This document shows positions 21,007 through 27,407 of a DNA stretch of 29,208 nucleotides, one piece after another. The DNA comes from an uncultured Collinsella sp. (GTDB taxonomy: Bacteria; Actinomycetota; Coriobacteriia; Coriobacteriales; Coriobacteriaceae). The notes beneath the pieces are model-generated. The model was given only the letters and a program-made list of their open reading frames with translations, was not told the DNA's origin and did not search any database. The position numbers and the translations under genes are program-made. Where the stretch lies: positions 1 through 29,208 of the forward strand of contig CABUBZ010000025.1 of the NCBI GenBank assembly GCA_902489945.1, in the 5' to 3' direction. Every line of letters begins with the position of its first letter. The stretch's first letter is position 1.

Positions 21007-22839
21007 TTATCGAATCCGATTGCTCTTCATCATCCGGATCGTTGGCGTCTCGTCGGCAAAGTCATCGTCTATCTGTAGTTCAAGGGGCACCGTAATGGAG
21101 CTTCCCAGCGCGGTCGCGGTTCCCGGGGCGAATGCGGGAAGGCGCATGACCTGGCCATTTGATATGGAAGGGATATTGCGGCGAACGTAATCGAGGTCGT
21201 AAGAGTTCTGAATGCGGTGGATTATGAAGGTTCCCGTCTGAGAGAGCACGACGCGGGAAAGCTCACTGGGGATTTGGCTGATGGCGGTAAGGTAAATGCC
21301 AAACTTACGGCCCTCCCGTGCAATTCGATTGAACACTGAGTCGTCTGTCAGGTCTGCATCCCTGATATAGCGATGCGCCTCGTCAAAAATGAGATAGATG
21401 GGTGTCGAGGAGCCTCTTCCTGCATCTAGGCTAGCCTGAAAGAGGGTGCGCGCAACGTAGTGGGAAAACAACTTCAATCCTGACTCGTCGATTATCTGAG
21501 ATACGTCTAGCACAAGAATGCCATGCCCCTTGTTTAAGAGGGCAGCAATTGACTCGCCCCGCTCAAGTGAGAAGAGGTCTTGCGAATACCTTTCCCTAAG
21601 GTTTCTAAGCTGAGTAACCAGCCCCTCTGAATACGACCTTATCTGACGGTTGCCCCGCACTTCTTCTTCGTCGAACACGAAGTCAAGCGCATCAACGACG
21701 TCAGAGATTGAGACCTCGCTTTTAGGTTTTTCGTACTCACATAAGATGCGTTCGATATTGGGAAGTCCATCGGACATGTATTCGTCCTCGATGAACTCCT
21801 TCAAAAGGGACTCAAGCCCTTCGACGACATCTTTCGATATGTTTCCGTATTCCAGGTTGAAAGACACTAACAGGTTATGAGCGGTCTGAGGGCGAGAGAA
21901 AGGTCCGGACTCGCGTTCGAGAATCTTGTTAAGTTCTCCCTCAATCGGCTGGTAATACTTTGAGACCTGAAACTTCCTCGCTGCGTGGCTATCGATGCTC
22001 GTGTCCCGAATTGCGGTATATGCAAAGGCAGCAAATAGCTTCTTCTTGCCCTCCTCGTTGAGGTGGGAGTATCTCACGGCCCTCTCAAGCAGAGGTTTCT
22101 GGATGCGTCGCGAGGGGTCGAGAATAGCTGACCAGTCATCCATCGACAACTCTCCGGGCGCGAGGTGGTACTCATCAGCGCCGATTCGTCTCGTGCAGCC
22201 GTAACCGCCGCGCGTGAGAAAGTCATAATCGCCGTGCAGATCGAAGACGAAGAATCGGGGCTCTGCATCGAGCGCGTCCTCGGCATCTAAGAGCGATGCC
22301 GCCCTATCAAGCAGGAGCCGCGCGGTTGAGGACTTTCCCGAGCCGGTATTACCGAGAATAGCGAGATGACCAGAGAACAGGGAATCGATATCAAAAGTGG
22401 GTCTTACTGAATCGTACCCAGCGAGGGACCCAATCTCGACTCCTTCCCGCACGCAAAAGACCCTCTTGAGGATTGATTCATCGCAGGCATAGACATTGGA
22501 GCCGACCATGGGGAGGTCTACTACGCCGGGCACGTAGGAAGATCCTTCAATCTCTCCAATGGGGACGGCGGTGAAGATATAGCTCGTGCTAAACCTCGAC
22601 GAAGGCTGGTCGGAATACGGCCTCTCGGCCTCTTCTACGGAAGTCACGCGAAAAATGATCTTTGTCGAGATAGAGAGATAGGAAAAGAGATATTGATTGA
22701 GCCCGTTTAGATGCCTTGGCTCGCCATCGAGCATCCGGTCTGAAAAGTCGGAACGTGATGCGCGTAGTCTTATCTTCTCCTGATCCATATAGCAGATGGT
22801 GCCGATGAGCCAACCCGGATTGGGAACCTCATTAGTCAT
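21007..22839 (-). CDS. herA: HerA-type hexameric ATPase/translocase of a SIR2-HerA defence system
   Basis: This 610-residue ATPase begins with a HAS-barrel-like region (PNPGWLIGTICYMDQEKIRLR) and has Walker A at about 163-171 (GNTGSGKSST) and Walker B at 481-488 (IYLIFDEAHRYI), with the HerA/FtsK core between and a late SQTGTFIIHRIQNSYDLDYVRR segment. HerA proteins are ring-shaped DNA pumps; in SIR2-HerA systems the ring assembles with SIR2 NADase for phage-triggered NAD+ loss and DNA cutting. The start at 22839 lies eight bases inside the end of the SIR2 gene (ATGACTAA), so translation is coupled. The upstream in-frame codons belong to the SIR2 coding region in another frame. A terminator follows closely. 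Confidence 0.9.
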   Translation of the reverse strand: MTNEVPNPGWLIGTICYMDQEKIRLRASRSDFSDRMLDGEPRHLNGLNQYLFSYLSISTKIIFRVTSVEEAERPYSDQPSSRFSTSYIFTAVPIGEIEGSSYVPGVVDLPMVGSNVYACDESILKRVFCVREGVEIGSLAGYDSVRPTFDIDSLFSGHLAILGNTGSGKSSTARLLLDRAASLLDAEDALDAEPRFFVFDLHGDYDFLTRGGYGCTRRIGADEYHLAPGELSMDDWSAILDPSRRIQKPLLERAVRYSHLNEEGKKKLFAAFAYTAIRDTSIDSHAARKFQVSKYYQPIEGELNKILERESGPFSRPQTAHNLLVSFNLEYGNISKDVVEGLESLLKEFIEDEYMSDGLPNIERILCEYEKPKSEVSISDVVDALDFVFDEEEVRGNRQIRSYSEGLVTQLRNLRERYSQDLFSLERGESIAALLNKGHGILVLDVSQIIDESGLKLFSHYVARTLFQASLDAGRGSSTPIYLIFDEAHRYIRDADLTDDSVFNRIAREGRKFGIYLTAISQIPSELSRVVLSQTGTFIIHRIQNSYDLDYVRRNIPSISNGQVMRLPAFAPGTATALGSSITVPLELQIDDDFADETPTIRMMKSNRIR

Positions 22840-24106
22840 TCTTGTCACCAAGCCCCAAAGATCCAGATGCCACATCGTCTCCGAAGGTGATCTCGGGCCC
22901 GATAAAGTCAGCAAATTCCGAGAAGTATAGCGGGCGCTTGCGGTCCAGTTCCCTTTCACTTGGATATACGAAATAGGTGTTCGCGCCACCTGCCTTATCG
23001 TAGAACACACGTGTAGGGGAACCGACATCTGCTTCTGCCGGGTTGCCGATAAAGGCGAGGAGCGTGAAATCGGGCCTCGCAAGAGCCTGGCTGATAAGGT
23101 TTGATATGTGAGAGTCCGCGAAGCTGAATCCACAAGTCAGAAGGACTGTGTTGGGGACGGCGAGGGCATTTACGAACTCGCGGAACATATCGCTATAGGG
23201 GGAGCCCTGGGTCAAGGCGTATTTGGAAGTCATCGGGGCGATAAGTTGTCTGTCGCCTTGGTACTCGTCGGTGATGTCGGGAAACCTGGGGACCCTTACG
23301 ACGTTTCCGTCATAAATCCTCCAGTTGATGGACCCGTGCATCTTGTAAAGGCGAAAGAAGGGGTTCACCGGTTCGTAGTGATCCCTGAATCTCTCGTCGA
23401 GGTCAATCGGCCTGCGATGGTATTCCCGCGGGTTGAATGTGGGTATCAGCCCGTTCGAGAACCCGTCCACATAGGCGTAGCCGCTCGATTCAAGGGCCAT
23501 CTCATGAAATAGGTCGTAGTTTGTTGTGAAGAGATTAACGACGTCGAAGGCAGCTTGACCACCGCGCGCAAGGATCTGTCGCGATACGCCAAGTCCCTGA
23601 ACAAACTTACGATAGCTATCAAGGACGTCGGAGTGCTCCGCGCTGTATTTGATGTCGACGGACTCGAGAAAGGCCTTGCGAACTGCATCGGATACCCTCT
23701 TGTCATCATCGGCGCTATCTAGAGAGCCCTCGATGCGCTGACTCAGCCACGAGAGGAGGTTCTCTATGTTCGAGTACTTCGCAGGGTCTTCGTTATCTCG
23801 ACAGGCAATTTTAGTTATCCGACTTTCCAGAAGGATAGATAGATCGGGATCGTTGAGCTTGAGGTCCGCTCGCAAGTTCCTGAAGGTTTCACCCATCAGG
23901 GGAATGGCCGGAGTAGATGCGCCAGAACCGATAAGCGTGGCTAGGTTAATCGACCTGGAAAGAATGCCTTGAACAAAATGTCTGGCTTCTACCGCGTTTA
24001 CCTCACGCCTTGTTGCACCCCTCTGCAAGGTAAAAAGGGGTTTGGAGGATTCTTTCTGCATATCGGAGGACACGTTGCCCGGTATGTTTATTGCGTTGTC
24101 AGACAT
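22832..24106 (-). CDS. SIR2-family NADase effector of a SIR2-HerA defence system
   Basis: This 424-residue protein shows SIR2 NAD-binding motifs: LIGSGASTP (residues 58-66), TTNYD (194-198) with the key Asn196, KMHGS (255-259) with the catalytic His257, and CGFSFADSHI near 338-348. In this defence family the enzyme depletes NAD+ on infection. I choose the ATG at 24106 because GGGAG precedes it by six bases and the protein starts MSDNAINIPGN. The reading frame is open another 84 codons upstream into a remnant coding for a different domain, so a longer fusion starting at 24358 is possible. It overlaps the HerA gene by eight bases. The pair was probably acquired with the island. Confidence 0.88.
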   Translation of the reverse strand: MSDNAINIPGNVSSDMQKESSKPLFTLQRGATRREVNAVEARHFVQGILSRSINLATLIGSGASTPAIPLMGETFRNLRADLKLNDPDLSILLESRITKIACRDNEDPAKYSNIENLLSWLSQRIEGSLDSADDDKRVSDAVRKAFLESVDIKYSAEHSDVLDSYRKFVQGLGVSRQILARGGQAAFDVVNLFTTNYDLFHEMALESSGYAYVDGFSNGLIPTFNPREYHRRPIDLDERFRDHYEPVNPFFRLYKMHGSINWRIYDGNVVRVPRFPDITDEYQGDRQLIAPMTSKYALTQGSPYSDMFREFVNALAVPNTVLLTCGFSFADSHISNLISQALARPDFTLLAFIGNPAEADVGSPTRVFYDKAGGANTYFVYPSERELDRKRPLYFSEFADFIGPEITFGDDVASGSLGLGDKND

Positions 24107-24289
24107 GCATGCTCCCAATAAACTCAAGAACTCCTGCTCGAACGCGCCCGGGAACTGAAACATCCGCTCCTTGCCCCCGATGCTCACGTAGATCGAGCCG
24201 CCGTCTATCCTCGTCACGGTGCCGGCGCCCCATGCCTTGTGGCGCACCTTGCACCCGGCTCCCAGTGCGTTCAACTGGGCCTTGTTCGA
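24107..24289 (-). pseudogene. Fragment coding a small G-x2-V-x-H-K-x-W/F-G-x-G-x-V domain
   Basis: Directly in frame upstream of the SIR2 start, the sequence reads GAGCKVRHKAWGAGTVTRID, GGSIYVSIGGKERMFQFPGA, FEQEFLSLLGAC. This small barrel-like domain with the H-K-x-(W/F)-G-x-G-x-V pattern occurs at the ends of various nucleic-acid enzymes in Gram-positive bacteria. Here no start, ribosome site or complete gene precedes it, and it lies behind a DNA methyltransferase fragment. It is either a remnant, or an N-terminal extension of SIR2; I favour remnant because of the ribosome site at 24106. Confidence 0.5.
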
Positions 24290-24384
24290 CGCCGGCCGCG
24301 CCGCTGTCGGCCGCGGTTTTCGGCTTCTCTGCGCCAGCATTTCTCGCCGCGACGGCACCGTGTATGCAGTCGGTCGCGCTCTTG

Positions 24385-24580
24385 CGGTAGCGCGAGGCCA
24401 CCACGGAAAGCTTGCGTCGCAGCACCTCAGCGAGGAAGTTGCCGTTGTCGTACGGCGGCTCCAGGAACCGGGAGTCGATGCGCTCCGTCTCGGATTTCAC
24501 CATGTCAAGCATGGCGTTCACCTCGCACTCGTTGGTGAAGACCTCGCCAACGTCCTGAACGCGCTCCTTTGATTTACCCT
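24385..24580 (-). pseudogene. N-terminal fragment of an adenine DNA methyltransferase
   Basis: On the minus strand the frame reads KSKERVQDVGEVFT, then NAMLDMVKSETERIDSRFLE, then NGNFLAEVLRRKLSVVASRY. This matches the start of N6-adenine DNA methyltransferases, whose motif I is normally FLEPACGNGNFL. Here the PACG is PPYD, so the SAM site is damaged, and the rest of the enzyme is absent, replaced by the next fragment. It is a remnant of a restriction-modification gene. Confidence 0.7.
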
Positions 24581-24864
24581 GTGCAGCCAAAAAACAGCCC
24601 TTAGCCCATGCCGGCGGATCAGAAAACCGCAGCATAAAACACTAGTGAACAATTCTAACAGAAGGTGCGGACGCAATATTGCATCTGTTCCCAAGCGGAG
24701 CCTTTGCAGCAACCGTCACGGGACGCAGGCCAACCGTTCATTATTATGCCCCCCAGCGGAGCAACCACTGCCACGTGCTCGCCCGTCTGGGGCCGCCCGC
24801 GCCGAACTTGCGTTCGCTCCGGGTGCCGAGCTGGGTCGGTCGCGCCGCGGGCCGCCCATGCGCG

Positions 24865-24978
24865 TGGAATGGCCTCGTAGCCGAGTCCCAGGTACGCGAG
24901 CACCGGTGTCGCCGCCGCGCCCGCGATGCCCAGCCAGAACGCCAGCGGCTTCGTGCGGACCCTCCAGTTGATGCCCAT
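24865..24978 (-). pseudogene. N-terminal fragment of a phage holin (phi LC3-like)
   Basis: The ATG at 24978 follows AAGGAG and begins MGINWRVRTKPLAFWLGIAG, AAATPVLAYLGLGYEAI, which resembles the short phage holins of the phi LC3 family (INWKVR...FW) with their first membrane segment. After about 38 residues the frame leaves the family; the second membrane segment is absent. It is a scrap of a prophage lysis cassette. The 220 bases to its left (24645-24864) contain no gene I recognise. Confidence 0.6.
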
Positions 24979-25004
24979 AGGTCTTCTCCTTCCATGGGCA
25001 ATTC

Positions 25005-25661
25005 AAAGGGGCTGGTCGCCTGCGCGCCGCGGAGGAGGCGCAGGTACAGCCCGTACGTGGGCGAGGTCTACGTGGCGCCTGGGAACACCTGCCTGGACGA
25101 GAGGGGCAGACACCGCTTCGCGGCCAGCCAAACGGGCTGTGGGTCACAGGCATCACGGAATTCCGCATCCCCGCCGGCAAGTGCACCTCTCGCCGGCGAT
25201 CAATTGCTTCAACGGAATGCCCGTCGGCTGGTCCATCGGCACGCCCCCGAACGCGGTGCTTGCCAACTCATCGCTCCTGCGGGCCTGCTCGCAGCTTGCG
25301 TATGGTGAGCACCACTGGGTGCACTCCGACCGCGGCAGCCATTACCGGTGGCCCGGTTGGATCGCCATCTGCGATGGGCACGGCATCGTGCGCTCGATGA
25401 CGAGGAAGGGGTGCTCACCCGACAATTCAAGGGCGGAGGGCTTCTTCGGCAGGCTGAAGGTGGAGTCCTTCCACGGAAGGGGCTGGGACGATGCTGGCAT
25501 GGGGGAGTTCATGGAGATGCCGGACGCCTATCTGTTCTGGTCCCGCGACAAGCGCCGCAAGAGCGACCTGGGCTATATGAGCCCGATGCAGTTCCGAAGA
25601 AGCCTAGGTCCTGTAGCGTAGGAACACAGTCCGGGGTTTCCACTGCAGTCCCCGGTGTTCA
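25005..25661 (+). mobile_element. Decayed IS3-family (IS150-group) element, 3' part
   Basis: The fragments together give most of an IS3 OrfB integrase: first frame VACAPRRRRRYSPYVGEVYV, second frame LWVTGITEFRIPAGK, third frame CFNGMPVGWSIGTPPN, HSDRGSHYRW, NSRAEGFFGRLKVE, LGYMSPMQFRRSLG. At least two frameshifts (around 25135 and 25185) break it, and the first catalytic Asp of the D-D-E triad (normally VTDITEF) is Gly. The likely right end is the GGTGTTCA at about 25654-25661, with CA as the terminal dinucleotide. The left end and OrfA are gone. Confidence 0.8.
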
Positions 25662-25668
25662 GTTTAGC

Positions 25669-25790
25669 CTTGACAGAAGCAGTCCACCTGGAGCGCAACG
25701 TCGCGGAGTGGTGCCGCCACAAGCGCGTCGGGGGCGCCACCGTTGCCGCGCTGAAGGCCGCCTTCATGGACAAGCTCGGTAAGGTCGCGT
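25669..25790 (+). pseudogene. Short unrecognised coding remnant
   Basis: A frame ending in TAG at 25790 reads LERNVAEWCRHKRVGGATVA, ALKAAFMDKLGKVA. Its composition looks like coding sequence, but I see no start and no family. It is followed by the end-like sequence at 25811-25858. Confidence 0.3.
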
Positions 25791-25810
25791 AGGATATCGG
25801 CCGACAACGG

Positions 25811-25858
25811 CCCTGGAGGGGCTTACACCACTTTTCGTGACACAACTTGCCCTCCAGG
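25811..25858. repeat. 9-bp inverted repeat with IS-end-like sequence inside
   Basis: CCTGGAGGG (25812-25820) and CCCTCCAGG (25850-25858) enclose GCTTACACCACTTTTCGTGA followed by CACAAC. The inner part resembles terminal repeats of IS256-family elements, but no transposase of that type is in the window. It may be a solo end left behind or a terminator-like hairpin. Confidence 0.4.
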
Positions 25859-25920
25859 TGTAATTGGCTAAATTGTTGGTATGCGGGATACGTTAGCGAC
25901 TCATAAAAGTTGCACGGTTG

Positions 25921-27036
25921 ATGGGGGAGAGTTTGGGACGTTCAAAAGGGCGCAATTCAAAGGTTGAGCTTCTGCGCATCATCTCGATGTGGTTCATAGT
26001 GGCTCATCATTTCGTGATTCATAATGCTGAGCCTATTTCCGTTTTCCCCGGGACCGTTGCACGCATGGTACTGCACGGCGTGTTGTACCCTTCGGGGCGT
26101 ATTGCCGTTGCCGTGTTTTTTATCATTACGGTGTGGTATCTGGCCGACGCGCAACTGACACTTAAGGGTCAGCTGCGAAGGGCTTGGACCCTGCTGGGGC
26201 AGATGCTCTTTTACAGTGTGCCGCTCGTCCTGTACTTTGGCGTGTTTAATGCGGGGGATGGGCTGCAAGCTGGAGAGCTGATGGCTGCCGTCTTTGCCCC
26301 GCTCGCCTCGCTGTGGTGGTTTCCTACGGTGTATATTCTGCTGATTCTTGTGGCGCCCTATCTGTTCGACGGGTTGCGTGCCCTGACGAGCCGGCGGCTG
26401 GGCGAGCTCTGCATGCTGCTGGTCGTGCTATATGGGGTCTTGCCCGTTGTGCCGCATTCGACAATTGGCGGCTTTGTTTCCTCCCTGACGGGTCAGACGG
26501 TCGTGATCGCGTGCGTGACGTGTTGGTTTAAGTGGCATTATCGCGGCGGGGCGGATGCGAGGGTTTTGGCGCTGCCCGTTCTTTCGTACGCTGCTGTGTA
26601 CGTTTGCTACTTTGTGGCTCAAAAGGACGTGCTCCTTTTGAGCGCTTTCGCTTCCAGCGTGTACGGATCGGTGGTGACTAATCCTGCAAGCCTCTTGTCG
26701 CTTGCGATCGCACTTCCGGTGTGCTTGTTTGTCTTTAACGCTCAACCTGCGCATTGGCCTGCTGTCAATTACTTGGCCACGTTGTCGTTTGGCGTGTACC
26801 TTGCTACGGACAGCGGTTATATGCAGGAATTACTTTGGAAGAACGTGCTTGTGTTTTCTCACTGCCACCCGGCGTGGGGGCTGCTGTCGGTTGTGCTCGT
26901 GGTGACCGGCGTGTATATTGCCGCGTCCTGCGTCGAGGCAGTTCGACAGGTTCTGTATCGGGTGGTGTTCAAGCATCCGGGTAGGGCGTTTGATTTTTTG
27001 TGTGACAAGATTGCAGGGGCTTCTTTGCTAAGGTAG
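25921..27036 (+). CDS. Acyltransferase-3 family membrane protein
   Basis: This 371-residue integral membrane protein belongs to the acyltransferase 3 family (PF01757; OafA/YrhL type). Early residues show SKVELLRIISMWFIVAHHF with the family's conserved H-H pair, then PSGRIAVAVFFIITVWYLAD and about ten membrane segments in total. Enzymes of this family move acetyl or similar groups across the membrane to decorate sugars, so it may modify the surface glycan built by the GT cluster upstream. Start is the ATG at 25921 (an adjacent TTG at 25918 is equally in frame); the ribosome site is weak. GC and codon use are near those of the core genes. Confidence 0.85.
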   Translation: MGESLGRSKGRNSKVELLRIISMWFIVAHHFVIHNAEPISVFPGTVARMVLHGVLYPSGRIAVAVFFIITVWYLADAQLTLKGQLRRAWTLLGQMLFYSVPLVLYFGVFNAGDGLQAGELMAAVFAPLASLWWFPTVYILLILVAPYLFDGLRALTSRRLGELCMLLVVLYGVLPVVPHSTIGGFVSSLTGQTVVIACVTCWFKWHYRGGADARVLALPVLSYAAVYVCYFVAQKDVLLLSAFASSVYGSVVTNPASLLSLAIALPVCLFVFNAQPAHWPAVNYLATLSFGVYLATDSGYMQELLWKNVLVFSHCHPAWGLLSVVLVVTGVYIAASCVEAVRQVLYRVVFKHPGRAFDFLCDKIAGASLLR

Positions 27037-27089
27037 GCCATTGTTGGGTCAAGTCCTGAGCGGTGTGTAAATTCGTAATCGCGATTCCC

Positions 27090-27325
27090 CTACGCTGTCT
27101 TCCTCAGCTTCGCCTGCTGCCTGGCGATTCTCACCAGCCTCGGCGCGGAGCCTCTCCGCTTCTGAGAACTCCGTTCTTATCGAGGAAGTGAATGAAGAAC
27201 GCCGCTGCAGAGCGCTTGTTGCCATCCAAGAACGGATGCTCCTTCACTGCGATGTAGGTAAGGACTCTGTTGGCAGAAAATACTATCTAACATTTCTGCC
27301 GCATCCCCCAGTAGGTCAAGTAATT
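27090..27325 (-). pseudogene. Broken second copy of a RhuM-Fic gene
   Basis: On the minus strand the text reads LLDLLGDAAEMLD, then after a jump and a frame shift ANRVLTYIAVKEHPFLDGNK, RSAAAFFIHFLDKNGV, and soon a stop. This parallels the end of the intact protein at 18914-19858: first PELSGAAEILQ, then AANLLYLVVKDHPFLDGNK, RSAAALFIHFLDKNGI. About 75 residues between the two segments are deleted. The Fic motif is intact in the fragment but there is no start. The rest of 27037-27407 holds a promoter for the next gene and nothing else I recognise. Confidence 0.8.
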
Positions 27326-27350
27326 CAATTACAATTATTCGAGTTCTAAT

Positions 27351-27379
27351 TTGTTTGGTTAAAGTTTACTTTTTAGATT
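27351..27379 (+). promoter_or_regulatory. Likely promoter of the amidase gene
   Basis: TTGTTT (27351-27356), a 17-bp spacer and TAGATT (27374-27379) make a standard sigma-A-like promoter 28 bases before the ATG. The surrounding 60 bases are markedly AT-rich. Confidence 0.6.
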
Positions 27380-27407
27380 TAAGTTAATTTGTTGGGGGAG
27401 TGCATAT

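Noticed and set aside
24926..25621. An uninterrupted transposase reading of 231 codons
   Set aside because: The first part of that frame is out of register with the IS3 protein; the family sequence only enters this frame after about 25190.
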